A stretch of DNA of 64,000 nt from Cantharellus purpuraceus (lineage: Eukaryota > Basidiomycota > Agaricomycetes > Cantharellales > Hydnaceae): NCBI GenBank assembly GCA_025174535.1, contig JALBUN010000006.1, positions 1,116,001-1,180,000 on the forward strand, in the 5' to 3' direction. The notes under the pieces are model-generated. The model was not told where the DNA came from and did not search any database. It saw only the letters and a program-made list of their open reading frames with translations. Made by a program: the position numbers and the translations under genes. Positions 47,116 through 59,000 of this stretch are shown here, piece after piece. The stretch's first letter is position 1. Each line of letters opens with the position of its first letter.

Positions 47116-47285
47116 TGTTTTGGAACCCGCAAAATTATGGTGTTAGGGCAAACTCTAAATCACCACAATTCCGTGAATGAACAGCTGAGAAGAATATCAA
47201 ATCCTACTGCAGCACAACTCCAGAAACAATTTAACGTTTGTACTTTGGTTACAGTCCGTTGTAATGGTCAATGCAGACGATACGC
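47116..47285 (-). repeat. Inverted LTR 3'-end fragment, interrupted by element 1
   Basis: This is the reverse complement of the last about 170 bp of the family LTR (tgttttggaacccgc... to ...gcagacgatacgc), with some substitutions. It stops exactly where the 5' LTR of element 1 begins, so element 1 appears to have inserted into an older minus-oriented LTR. Confidence 0.85.
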
Positions 47286-48716
47286 TGTATGGGAACCACC
47301 TTTTCCCTATCAAATTCCATTTATGCAGCACCAATGTGCTATTCTTTGCTTTTCCATTCCTAAATATCAGCATATATTTGATGCTTGTACCTGGAATGGA
47401 CTTATTCAAATATTCTCTATTTTTCCATATTTTTTCGGGAATATTCCATGCAGAACTCAGCTCAGAATCATTTATTTCTGCTGTGCTACAGTTGTGGACC
47501 CATAGGCGCCCACAAACCTTCGCGCAGCCGGCTCTCCCCTTTTGGACCAGGCATTTGGCCTGAATTCAAGCTCAGATGTCTCTGATCAATAAATATTCTG
47601 TAACTTAACAACCACAGCCTCTCAGGGCACTATTTTCCGTGGAGATCATCACATGACATGTGGCTATCCATGGCTGTGCAAACCAGTGCAGAAAACAGGG
47701 TGGACACCCTTCTTTTGCCTGATCAGTGCCTAGCTCAGGGATCAGATCAGCTGATGGGTGATCAAATCAGGTGATTGCCTTGGAATATTCTACCCCTTTC
47801 CATAACATTCTAGCTGTTTCCTTCTATTATTAGATAGAACTTTCCAGAACCATTATTCAGCTCCTGATCAGTGTTAGTGCTGTGATCAGATCCTGTGATT
47901 GGCTTGGAATATTCTACCCCTTTCTTCCACCTTCCACAACCTTCCAGTAGTTTCCATCTATTAATAGGTAGAATATTCCAGAACCATTAGTCAGCCCCTG
48001 TAAATACAATATATAAGGAGGCCATTCTGCCTCTGAAAGAATAACATATCATCATATTCTACCCATCTTCTGCACACCAGTGTGACTAGAGTGACATACA
48101 GTGTCATCCTCTATCTCAGTAACTGTTGATTACCAGTTCAAGGATCTTTTACAGTTGTGTAACTGTACTTGATTGCACTTCAAGTAGTGATATTCCTGCT
48201 TTGGGCGTGAGTGTAGTATCTGCCTCACGTGACTACGAATCTACAGGGTGAGATTGTCTGTCGATAGTCCTGCCATTAGTGCTCTTGTTTAAGTAACTAG
48301 TGTGTACTGCCTTTGCAGAGCATTAGAAGCTTGAACTCGTGTGAAGCAGTTGCTAGACTACTTCACACATCGCTGTTACCCGCTTCTGAGTGCCACTGGT
48401 TGGACGGTTGGATTCATCCACCTACTTCCTTTAGCCTCTAAGTGCATTCCCCTCTTTTTGGAATATCTGGACCCCTAAGCGTCCGTGAACTCTAGACTCT
48501 GGAAGTCTTATTCATTTCTTGCTGCTAAGAAACGTATTACCTTTCTGCGTATAGTCTGCATTGACCAATACAAAGGATTGTAACCAAAGTACAAGCGTTA
48601 AATCGTTTCTGGAGTTGTGCTGCAGCAGGGTTTGATATTCTTCTCAGCTGTTCATTCACGGAATTGTGGTGATTTAGAGTTTGCCCTAACACCATAATTT
48701 TGCGGGTTCCAAAACA
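47286..48716 (+). repeat. 5' LTR of element 1 (1431 bp)
   Basis: It begins TGTATGGGAACC and ends GGTTCCAAAACA, which form imperfect inverted termini. Nearly identical to 57568-58999; one difference is an extra T in the 3' copy (run at about 47712). Confidence 0.95.
48009..48016 (+). promoter_or_regulatory. Probable LTR TATA box
   Basis: ATATATAA followed by GGAGG, about 720 bp into the LTR, is the only strong TATA-like site noticed. The same site lies at 58292-58299 in the other LTR. It would place the U3/R boundary a few tens of bases downstream. Confidence 0.5.
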
Positions 48717-49014
48717 TTTGGTGGACGCTCTGGGAATTGCTTAAGCAGTGTCTAGAGTGTAGATTCTAAGCACCATTGCAGATATAACCCGACCTTCTAT
48801 CACTAAGTCTTTACTCAATATAGTTTCTCGTAATCTGGAACAAACCGATTTGGAATTTCCAGAAGACAAGTTCTATAGTCACACTCGTCTGCCCTCCTCC
48901 TCTAATCCTAACTCTCCTCTTTATCTAAACCCTTATCCAACACCAACTCGTATACAAACTCGTTTTGAATCGTATCGACCTCGTGACAAGTTGACCTCAT
49001 TCAAGCTGAGCAAC

Positions 49015-52000
49015 ATGTCTACTTCAACAATTCGACAACAACAACAACTCGAGGACGACCCGTCTACTCCTTTGGCTGCTCAACCAGAGCGACCTATTGC
49101 CCCTATCACTCCTGGCTTCTTGCACACTAGATCCCCACTCACTCCTGTGAATGATCTTGACCAGACATTTACTACGGATGAAGAGATTAGTGCTGCTGAT
49201 GCCTCTTTTGCTGTGGAAGTTGATCAGACTAACCATGCACTTACCAATTGGACTTTTGATGGACCCCTGATCACAGGACCATTACAAAATGTCTTCGTAG
49301 TGCCTGGTAAGCCTTTGAAAAGCTTCAGTGCAGCAAGAGTACGGAGAGAGGTCAGACTTGATCCCCTACTCTCTTCCAGAAGAGATTCACTCCTTAGCAT
49401 TGCAGAGATGAGCTTTAATCGTGCGGAAGCACCAGGTACTAGAGCTCTGAATCGTCTTGCTACTGGACTCTTCAGGAAAGAATTAGCGTTACTCAATGTG
49501 GTACTGCTCGGACATCCTGGACGAGTTAGTCAGCATGGTAGTACGGGGTATTATCTTGATCCATGGAAGTATAAGCAACTGTTAGACACTCTTAATCATA
49601 TTGCAAATGAGAGAGAAAGTGTTCTGCAGCAGATGAAACTTCCTCCTCCTACTGTCCCTACATTGCCTTCTGAATGGCCTAGTGACTCCCTTTGGAGTTC
49701 CAAAGACCTGGAAGTGCTTTGTGTTACACTACGTGAAGATGTAGAAAACTTTTTGGCATTTTATTGGGATGCTGTATCCAAGTACAAGGGTTCTTGGAAA
49801 CCAGTAAAGGATGACTTTCTGTCTCCTGCTCTCCCAGACATTTCTGAGATGTCTTCTGACATTAATGGTTTCAAAATTCGCTTTGCTGCTGCCCAAGCTG
49901 CTTTGCAGAGAAAGGTTGCTGCGGATACTAGTTTTTATGAAGCTAAAGTCATTAATGCATTGGTGAATCCTGTCCTTGGACATGATCTTCCCACTCTTGC
50001 AGCTATGCCTGTCAGGGATGCTCAGCAGTCAACTGTTGCCTATACTGTTAAGGAAGCTCCTTTGATTTCCAGATTGGATCAAGGAGAAAAATTTCCAGTT
50101 GATCATGAACGGATTAGACAGAGACAGTCTGCGGTTTACAACCGTGGTCCCAGACCCTCTACTCTTTTCAATTCTCCTTACCATCAGGATCCTAGTAAAC
50201 TTACGGGATCTGCAGGTTTGGAAGAAATGTTCTATACTCCTCCTCAAGTTCAGAGCAGGGGTACTTTAGGCATTCCAGAATCCATTAGGGTTCCTCACGG
50301 AACTTATGGAGCTTCTGGAGGAGGTGCTCCACCTCCTGGAGGAGAACCTCCTGATGATGACGGATCATCTGGTCCCCCTCATACACCTAATCCATTTTTG
50401 CCTAGACCATCATTGCCACATAGAAGTGGAAGGAGTAATCCTCCCCCTCTGGGTAGGCATGGAGGCTCAGGTCCTCCTGATGGAGGTGATGGTGGAGGTT
50501 ACGGTCATAGTCCAGACTGGGGGGATCTTGATCAGAGAAATCCTAATCTCGGATTAGGCGCTCCAGTGACTCAGAGCAAGCTGGAAGCTTACTTTGATAA
50601 CAAGTTGCGTCAGGACTTAGTCCCTGAGTGGGATGGAAACCCTGACAGTTTGGCTCAATGGATATTGAAAGTAAATCATTTGGCTCAGCGATCTCCTATG
50701 GTCTTCAAGCAATTGGGACAAATTATCCCTTTGAGGTTGCGTAAAGGAGCTGAGAGATGGTTTTTCTCCTTACCATTGTCATATCGCCAAGAAGCAACTG
50801 AGGACTGGAAGTCCATCAGAGAAGTCATTGGTTCATACTATATGAACAGAGCCTGGTTGGATAGGCAGAAAGCTAGAGCAACTCGTGCTACTTTCAGAGA
50901 GCCTGGCTTTACTAATGAGACTCCTAGTGAGTATTACGTTAGAAAGTCAGAGCTATTGAGACTGGTCAGCAAGCTGTCAGACTCAGAGCTTATATTGGAA
51001 ATCATGAATGGTGCTCCACCATATTGGCACACAGTCATTGATGCTCACAGGTGTTCATCTGCAGTGGAATTCCAAACTGCTATCAAGTATCACGAGGAAT
51101 CATTGTCACATGCTCCTTTCTCTTCAGGAGACAACCTGGAAAGACGTATTAGAAATTTGGAAAATTCTTTGCATCAAACCAAACCTAGGTTTGACTCAAA
51201 CAGATCTTTTAGAGATGCTAGAGCTCATCTGGTTGGATGGTCATCCAAATTGAATCCTCCAAAATTCCCTCGGGATGATTCTAATGTGTCTAAAAATTCC
51301 ACACCTGAATCCAAAGGAGCTAGACCTTGCAGGCATTGTGGCAGTAACAAGCATTGGGATAATGAGTGCAAACATGCCAGTTCAGCATCTCGCTCTGCCC
51401 ATACACGTTACACGGTTTCTAATGAAGAAGCTAATGCAGACCTTGCCTATGAGGATATGTACCTTGAATCACTTCATGAATCAGAAGTGGATTTAAGTTC
51501 AGACAATGCTCATGTTAATAATGTTGCAACTGAGAATATCCCTGAAGAACCTTCATCGGATCAACAGGAATCTGCTCAGGATACAGAGGCACATTATCAA
51601 CTTGCTAAACCAGCCATGAGCTTGCTGGAAAGTATGTCCCGACTGGGGGGATCCATACCTAATAGAGAAAAATCTTCTGAGCCTTTGTCTCTGGAAAACT
51701 CTTTTTCTGAGACATTCACTCCTAAATCTCGTCAAGAGAGGAGAAGGTTAATGAAAGATTCCAAACATGTAGCTGCTTTCCTAAGGAATTCTAAGCTTAC
51801 TAGTTGGGCTCCTAACTCCTTGATTAAACTCAAGCGTTTCATGTCCAGACCAGCAGGCTGTGCCTTCCTTGGATCTTCTGCAACCACTACTAATGTTTGG
51901 CTGGGAGAATATGGAAAGAATCAAACTACCCTTGTAGCTGATTCTGGTTCAGACATAACCCTTATCTCTCAGAAAGCTCTTTGCTCTATGGAGAATCCTC

Positions 52001-53076
52001 CTAAGATCAAAACAGGTCAGAAAATTAACTTGATACAAGTTACTGGCACATCAAAAATTTCTGGATACGTTACGGTGCCCATTTACTTTGACTCTGACTC
52101 TGGACCAGTTCAGATTGAAGTTGAAGCTTATGTGGTCAAAGGCATGACTACCCCTGTCATTCTTGGGAATGATTTTGCTGATCAGTACTCTATCTCACTT
52201 ATAAGAGAAGGCTCAGATAGCTATCTTATGTTTGGTAATACTGGACGGAAAGCCAAGATTGAGAACTCAGTAAGCTCACCCTTATTGGATGAGAATGGTC
52301 ACACCTTTAAAATAAGAGCCCTTCCTGACCTTGCATCTCTAACTGCAAAGTTCAAGGCTCATAGGCGTATTAAGAACTCTCGGAAACGGATTAGAGCACG
52401 CATTTTGGATTCAAGTGTTAGGGCCTTACATCCCGTCACAATTCCTCCTGAAACTGCTTCTCTAATTCCTGCTTCTATCTATTTCCCTGGGAATAGTAAT
52501 GAAGTTTATGTGGAAAAAGTGCTTCACTCCAATCATGGGCCTGAAGATTTCTATGGCATCTCAGATGCAATTGTATCTCGGAATAACCCGTGCCTACATG
52601 TTAGCAATTTTTCATCACAACCAGTTACTATACATCAAGGACAACTTCTGGGTCATGCTAGAAATCCTTCCAATTGGCTGGATCGGACTTCTAATTTGAA
52701 CCAGACTCAATTAGAGACTTGTCTCTCTCACGCCAGACTCATAAAAGCTCTTGCTCAACAGAACTTTGAGACTGGTGCGGTACCTACTGTTGCCTCTCTT
52801 GAATCAGATGGAGAGGTGGTACAAGGAGGACCTAAGGCTCAGGAAATTTCCCCTGAGGATGTTCCTGAAAACCAACTGTTGGATGAAATTGACTTCTCAC
52901 CAGAGCTCAATGATGCCAATAGGAAGGCTCTTCAAGATACAGTTCTGGCACATAAATACGCATTTGGTCTTGATGGCAGACTTGGCAATTATGATGCAAA
53001 AGTTGAAATCAATCTCAGGCCTGAGGCCAAAGAAATTTCACTACCTCCTTATAATGCCTCACCTGCCAAAAGGTAA
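49015..53076 (+). pseudogene. Element 1 Gag-protease-RT start, ended by a premature stop
   Basis: The open frame runs from 48763 to 53076, with the first good ATG at 49015 (MSTSTIRQQQQ), giving about 1353 codons. Order: an N-terminal gag region, Pro/Gly-rich linker, capsid-like helices, CCHC zinc knuckle CRHCGSNKHWDNEC, then aspartic protease with the catalytic motif ADSGSDITLIS, then the start of reverse transcriptase (ISLPPYNASPAKR). The frame ends at TAA 53074-53076, where element 2 has GAA (a G-to-T change). Beyond it the same frame stays open to about 53454. Gag and Pol are in one frame with no shift, as in Tf1-type elements, so the intact family member should encode a single polyprotein. 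Confidence 0.9.
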
Positions 53077-54227
53077 GTCATTGACAAGCAAATGGATGCT
53101 TGGCTCAGTCTTGGAGTCATTGAACCATCCAAAAGTCCTTGGGGTTTTCCAGCACTTATAGCCTATCGTAATGGGAAACCAAGAATGTGTATAGACTATA
53201 GGAAACTCAATGAGATTGCTGTCCCGGATGAATTTCCCTTGCCAAGACAAGATTCCATTTTGCAGGCACTCACTGGATCTCGTTGGTTATCCACCTTGGA
53301 TGCATTAGCGGGTTTCACACAGCTGCAAATGTCGGACAGTGCCAAAGAAAAAACTGCATTCAGAACTCATAGAGGACTGTATCAGTTCAAACGGATGCCC
53401 TTTGGGTATCGGAATGGACCTGCAGTCTTTCAAAGAGTAATCAAGGTGTCCTAGCATCTTTTCTATGGGTGTTTGCCCTGGTCTATATTGATGATATTGT
53501 CATATATTCCAAGACATTCAAAGAACACTTGGATCATCTAGACAAAGTGTTCGGAGCTATAGAAAAGTCTGGAATCACCTTATCTCCTGCTAAGTGCCAT
53601 TTGGCCTACCAGTCATTGCTACTGTTAGGACAAAAGGTATCATGGTTAGGTCTATCAACTCACAAGGAGAAGATAGATGCTATACTGGAATTGGCAGAAC
53701 CAAAGAATGTGCATGACCTACAAATCTTCCTCGGAATGGTGGTATACTTCTCCTCATATATACCATTCTATGCATGGATTGTAGCTCCCTTGTTTGAATT
53801 GCTCAAAAAGAATTCAACTTGGGAATGGGGCAATACTCAACAAGAAGCCTTTGATTTGGCTAAAAATGCCCTTGTCAGTGCACCAGTCAGGGCATATGCC
53901 ATTCCTGGTCTCAGATATAGAGTCTACTCTGATGCATGTGATGTTGGAATTGCTGCTATACTTCAGCAGATTCAACCTCAAAATCAGAGATCTCAAAGGT
54001 ACCAAAGGGTATGAGAAACTCAAATCAGCTTATGACAAAGGATTACCTGTACCACAATTGGTGATTCCTGTGTTAAAAGATGAAACTCTCCTAAGCCGGG
54101 TACTTGGGATAAATACTTTGAAAACACTACAGTTTCAGTAGAATGAGTCATTGCTTACTGGTCTCACACCTTGAAACCAGCTGAAAGGAATTACTCTCCT
54201 ATGGAAAGAGAGGTGCTTGCATTATGA
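53077..54227 (+). pseudogene. Element 1 reverse transcriptase / RNase H, multiply broken
   Basis: RT motifs are visible in pieces: RMCIDYRKLNEI and FPLPRQDSIL (53092-53454 frame), then the catalytic YIDDIVIY (53469-54014 frame), then connection and RNase H (TDHAALIWSRTY) further on. Compared with element 2 there is a 1-nt net deletion near 53440, a 2-nt deletion near 53978 and a 1-nt deletion near 54090 (net frame change -1). There are also CGA-to-TGA stops at 54144 and 54225. The copy cannot make a functional enzyme. Confidence 0.88.
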
Positions 54228-56309
54228 GATGATCTTATCAAATTTCAACCCTACATTGAAGGGGAGAAAGCAGTAGCCATTACAGACCATGCAGCCCTCA
54301 TCTGGAGTCGGACCTACCAAAATGTTAATCGGCGGTTATTAACTTGGGGAACTGTATTTGCTGCATACCCTGAATTAAAAATCGTACACCGAGCAGGACG
54401 GGTTCACTCTAATGTAGATCCTATTTCCAGACTCAGAAGGAATGTTCCATATCAAGATGGGCCTTCTTCTGATGACTCCATTCCTACTATCCTGGACTCG
54501 GAACAGGATCCACTTGTGGATTTTTATTCTGATATCTCTCCTCACTTTGAGGCCAGAACTTTAATGTTAATGGCTGCATATGAAGAAGAGAACCAGAGAA
54601 TTCCACTGAGCGTGCATGCTTCTTCCATCCAAGTCAATACCAGCCTGGAAGAAGATTTCACCATTCCATACGTGACAGCCAAAGGCTATAATCTAGTCTC
54701 TAGCCTTGCTCAGGAAGAGATTCAGAAAATAGTTGATTCGTATGCCAAAGATCCTTACTTCAAAAGGGTCAGATCTGAATTACGACAGGAGTCTAATTGG
54801 ATCAGTACGAAGCATCCACTCTTTTTTGAAAATGAGGATGGATTGCTTTACTTTGAAGATTGGAATGGCAATTACAGGCTATGTGTACCCAAGGCTGAGC
54901 AATCTAATCTTCTAAGTGAAATTCATGATGAAATCACTGAAGGAGCTCATGCGGGTTATCATAAAACGTACAACAAACTGGCTTCTACCTTCTATTGGCC
55001 TAGAATGAGTAGAGATGTCAAGAAGTTTGTTGTTAGCTGTGATATTTGCCAGAAAGCCAAACCAAGGCGACACGCACCTATTGGACTGTTGCAGCCCATA
55101 CCTATTCCAGAAAATCCTTTTGAAGTTATCACCATGGACTTCATTATGGAATTACCTGAGAGCAATGGGTGCGATTCCATCCTGGTGATAGTGGATAAAC
55201 TTACAAAGTTTGGCATCTTTGTCCCTACTCAAAGCACTATTAATGAGGAGTGAACTGCTCGGATACTGTTTGAACATGTGCTATCCAAATATGGAATTCC
55301 CAAACAAATTATATCCGACAGAGATCCCAGATGGACCAGCACCTTCTGGAAAGAGATATGCAAGCAAATAAATACTAGAAGAGCTCTAACTACAGCCTAT
55401 CACCCTCAAGCAGATGGTCAAACTGAGGTGTTGAACCAGACGCTTGAAACCGCGCTACGTTCTTACGTAAGCCCGACGCGCGACAACTGGGCGGCTCTCC
55501 TCTCTCCATTTGCTCTATCCTACAATAACCTCCCACACTCCGCGACTGGATTTGCGCCGGCATTTCTACTGTATGGCTACCATCCACGCACTCCATCTTC
55601 CTACATTCATTCATCTACTCACGGCGTTCACCGGCCTTCCAGCCCGCCGGCCCCGCGACCAGTTGGATCGGTCGATCACGTTGATTTAATCAAGTCCCCT
55701 GCCAATGAAGTTGAAAGTACGAAAGCTATGGACTTCCTAAGTGAATTAGCTACTTACCGATCTCAGGCTAGAGAAGCCCTGCAATTTGCGCAGGTTGCTC
55801 AGCAAAAGAATTTCAACACCGGTCGTCTGGCTCAAGAATTCGACGTTGGCGATCGCGTTCTCATCAATCCCCATTCCCTCAGTCTATTGCATGCTCAGAA
55901 AGGCCTAGGTAAGAAGCTCCAAATGAAATACGATGGCCCCTTTGATATCATACAAAAATTAGGGCCGGCTACCTATCGCCTTCGCATGCCTGCGTCATAC
56001 GGGCTCCACCCTGTCCTTAACATCGCTCACCTCGAGCTCTACTCCTCCTCACCCCCTTCCTTCGGTTCACGACCTCTCAGATCTCTCGAACGCGCTGATT
56101 TCACGCAACTCCCAGAATTCGAGGTCGAGTCCATCATCGGTGAACGATGGCGAAAGGCCCGTAATGGCCGGCGTGTCCAGGAGCTCCTCACGCGTTTCAT
56201 CGGATACGACTCATCATATGACGAGTGGCTCCTGCGAAAGAACCTTCGCAATGCTCCCGACCTCCTTCGCGATTGGGATCGACGCGATCGGGGTATCTCT
56301 CGCCACTAG
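54228..56309 (+). pseudogene. Element 1 integrase with chromodomain, one internal stop
   Basis: One frame covers the end of RNase H and the whole integrase. It has the N-terminal HHCC zinc domain (AHAGYHKTYN... and CDIC), catalytic core D (TMDFIMELP), D (IISDRDPRW), E (HPQADGQTEVLN), a GPF/Y-like linker (KYDGPFDIIQKLGP), and a C-terminal chromodomain (about 56120-56250: FEVESIIGERW, FIGYDSSYDEWLLRKNL). The only break is TGA at 55251-55253, consistent with CGA-to-TGA. Chromodomains steer integration toward particular chromatin in this class. Confidence 0.9.
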
Positions 56310-56506
56310 GGCTTCCTCTATCTATGACTCTCTTATCTCGGCCTTCTACCCTATTCCTTCCCCTTCCTAGCTATTCCAGATCCTTTCCCTACTGTTCTAT
56401 AAACCCAATATCATGATGTCTTCATTTTACTCAATCCCAACCGCATCTAACTTTTGAAAAACCTCAGCAAATATTTAGTCTTTCCACCTATCTACTTCTT
56501 TCCACT

Positions 56507-57535
56507 ATGGCTAACTACCCTGATGTGTCTGTCATTGACTTCGTGGTTCATAAAGAAAACGATACATATATACAAGGTGGAGTTCCTGTACCTAACTACG
56601 GACTCCAATTCACTTCCAACTTCGACTTCTACCAACCCAATCGTTTTGACTTCATCTATCTTGAAGCACCAGCAAGTGAGTATGCCATACTACGCAATGA
56701 CCTTGCCAGCAGCTTCTGGGAGACATTGAAGATGAAAACTCGATACATTCTCGCAGCCGCTCACGGATGGGACGGCGAGTCAGCCCTTGAACCTCTCCCT
56801 TCTGAGATTCCTCTTGGAAAGCTCCAGGAGATAGATATGATTCCCCCTCCTTTTCCAGCTCGTAACCAACTCTCATTCAACTTCTTCCTCCTCCCAGAGA
56901 AACCCTCTGTCATACGTGAATGGATCCGTGCTTGGCAGAATCAGTCTCGCCAGCTCTCGGCTTGGATCTGCAAATCCAAAATCAATAGTGCACGCATCCC
57001 AGGTTGCTCCTGGAGGTGGCCAACTTCACCACTCTACTCCCATCCTTTGGATGACGTGTCAGAATTTGATGACGGAATCTCCCAAGCCACTGAGGTGAAC
57101 TCCACTATATCCGAGTCCTCTCTCCCCTCTCTCCCAGTCGTTCATGCTTTCAGAGCCCATGCTGAACCTGATGGTCTCAAAAGAACCCGCGGGTCGTCCC
57201 CTTTCGAGGCCAATCGTGATGGTGTCGATGCCAACAAGAAACAACTTGTGTTGTGGCAACCTTCAGCAACCCAACTTCGAGAGATGTACCTTTCCCTTTC
57301 ACGTGGATATGTTAGCTCGTACTCTGCTCCCACATCTTCTATCACCACTCCTCCCAACTCACCAGCTCCTCCTCCCTATCACAAAAACTCAACTCACTCC
57401 TATGATCCTCGAGTTTCTAAACCTATATTGACTCGTCGGACTCGACTCACGACTCGTGTGTTCAAAAATCCTTATGCCACGGGTAACTCTGGAGGATATG
57501 AGAGGACGGAAGTGAGGAAAGATGTGCGTGACTAG
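56507..57535 (+). CDS. Extra ORF of element 1 (342 aa), unknown function
   Basis: An intact sense ORF lies between the integrase stop (56309) and the 3' LTR (57568), with its own ATG in a good context (ccactATGgc). I recognise no domain. Residues 1-160 look folded (VIDFVVHKENDTYIQGG, RFDFIYLEAPASEYAILR, FWETLKMKTRYILAAAHGWD, NFFLLPEKPSVIREWIRAW), with a WICKSK...CSWRWP patch near 145-168. The rest is Ser/Pro/Thr-rich and ends in a basic region (LTRRTRLTTR). There is no signal peptide or membrane segment, so it is not an obvious envelope protein. It is uninterrupted although pol upstream carries at least seven lesions. It may be an accessory protein of the family or a captured host gene; either is inference. 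The copy in element 2 would lie beyond the window. Confidence 0.75.
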   Translation: MANYPDVSVIDFVVHKENDTYIQGGVPVPNYGLQFTSNFDFYQPNRFDFIYLEAPASEYAILRNDLASSFWETLKMKTRYILAAAHGWDGESALEPLPSEIPLGKLQEIDMIPPPFPARNQLSFNFFLLPEKPSVIREWIRAWQNQSRQLSAWICKSKINSARIPGCSWRWPTSPLYSHPLDDVSEFDDGISQATEVNSTISESSLPSLPVVHAFRAHAEPDGLKRTRGSSPFEANRDGVDANKKQLVLWQPSATQLREMYLSLSRGYVSSYSAPTSSITTPPNSPAPPPYHKNSTHSYDPRVSKPILTRRTRLTTRVFKNPYATGNSGGYERTEVRKDVRD

Positions 57536-57553
57536 GTCAGGGAAAGAATATTT

Positions 57554-57563
57554 GAAGGGGGGA
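57554..57563 (+). promoter_or_regulatory. Polypurine tract
   Basis: GAAGGGGGGA stands 4 nt before the 3' LTR, the expected primer site for plus-strand DNA synthesis. Confidence 0.75.
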
Positions 57564-57567
57564 TGAA

Positions 57568-58999
57568 TGTATGGGAACCACCTTTTCCCTATCAAATTCC
57601 ATTTATGCAGCACCAATGTGCTATTCTTTGCTTTTCCATTCCTAAATATCAGCATATATTTGATGCTTGTACCTGGAATGGACTTATTCAAATATTCTCT
57701 ATTTTTCCATATTTTTTCGGGAATATTCCATGCAGAACTCAGCTCAGAATCATTTATTTCTGCTGTGCTACAGTTGTGGACCCATAGGCGCCCACAAACC
57801 TTCGCGCAGCCGGCTCTCCCCTTTTGGACCAGGCATTTGGCCTGAATTCAAGCTCAGATGTCTCTGATCAATAAATATTCTGTAACTTAACAACCACAGC
57901 CTCTCAGGGCACTATTTTCCGTGGAGATCATCACATGACATGTGGCTATCCATGGCTGTGCAAACCAGTGCAGAAAACAGGGTGGACACCCTTCTTTTTG
58001 CCTGATCAGTGCCTAGCTCAGGGATCAGATCAGCTGATGGGTGATCAAATCAGGTGATTGCCTTGGAATATTCTACCCCTTTCCATAACATTCTAGCTGT
58101 TTCCTTCTATTATTAGATAGAACTTTCCAGAACCATTATTCAGCTCCTGATCAGTGTTAGTGCTGTGATCAGATCCTGTGATTGGCTTGGAATATTCTAC
58201 CCCTTTCTTCCACCTTCCACAACCTTCCAGTAGTTTCCATCTATTAATAGGTAGAATATTCCAGAACCATTAGTCAGCCCCTGTAAATACAATATATAAG
58301 GAGGCCATTCTGCCTCTGAAAGAATAACATATCATCATATTCTACCCATCTTCTGCACACCAGTGTGACTAGAGTGACATACAGTGTCATCCTCTATCTC
58401 AGTAACTGTTGATTACCAGTTCAAGGATCTTTTACAGTTGTGTAACTGTACTTGATTGCACTCGAAGTAGTGATATTCCTGCTTTGGGCGTGAGTGTAGT
58501 ATCTGCCTCACGTGACTACGAATCTACAGGGTGAGATTGTCTGTCGATAGTCCTGCCATTAGTGCTCTTGTTTAAGTAACTAGTGTGTACTGCCTTTGCA
58601 GAGCATTAGAAGCTTGAACTCGTGTGAAGCAGTTGCTAGACTACTTCACACATCGCTGTTACCCGCTTCTGAGTGCCACTGGTTGGACGGTTGGATTCAT
58701 CCACCTACTTCCTTTAGCCTCTAAGTGCATTCCCCTCTTTTTGGAATATCTGGACCCCTAAGCGTCCGTGAACTCTAGACTCTGGAAGTCTTATTCATTT
58801 CTTGCTGCTAAGAAACGTATTACCTTTCTGCGTATAGTCTGCATTGACCAATACAAAGGATTGTAACCAAAGTACAAGCGTTAAATCGTTTCTGGAGTTG
58901 TGCTGCAGCAGGGTTTGATATTCTTCTCAGCTGTTCATTCACGGAATTGTGGTGATTTAGAGTTTGCCCTAACACCATAATTTTGCGGGTTCCAAAACA
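57568..58999 (+). repeat. 3' LTR of element 1 / sole LTR of element 2 (1432 bp)
   Basis: This is the same sequence as 47286-48716 apart from a few changes. Its last base is followed at once by gag sequence of element 2, with no primer-binding site or leader between. Confidence 0.93.
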
Positions 59000-59000
59000 G

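Larger units (their letters stand above)
47286..58999 (+). mobile_element. Ty3/gypsy chromovirus, full-length copy (element 1)
   Basis: The element is 11.7 kb: 5' LTR (47286-48716), single Gag-Pro-RT-RNaseH-IN-chromodomain frame (49015-56309, broken at several points), an extra 342-codon ORF (56507-57535), a purine tract (57554-57563) and the 3' LTR (57568-58999). The order Pro-RT-RNaseH-IN with a C-terminal chromodomain defines a chromovirus of the Ty3/gypsy class. The LTRs differ at only a few positions, implying a recent insertion or homogenisation, although pol carries one G-to-T stop, three CGA-to-TGA type stops and three small deletions relative to element 2. Confidence 0.93.

Noticed and set aside
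48717..48740. Assignment of the tRNA primer-binding site after the 5' LTR
   Set aside because: tggtggacgctctggg starting two bases after the LTR fits a TGG-initial site, but I could not match it to a specific tRNA, so it is not listed as a feature.
50306..51496. ORFs inside gag in other frames (such as 50306-50557, 51008-51253, 51275-51496, and the same at 59962-61152)
   Set aside because: They are shadows of the Gag frame, conserved only because the two elements are nearly identical.
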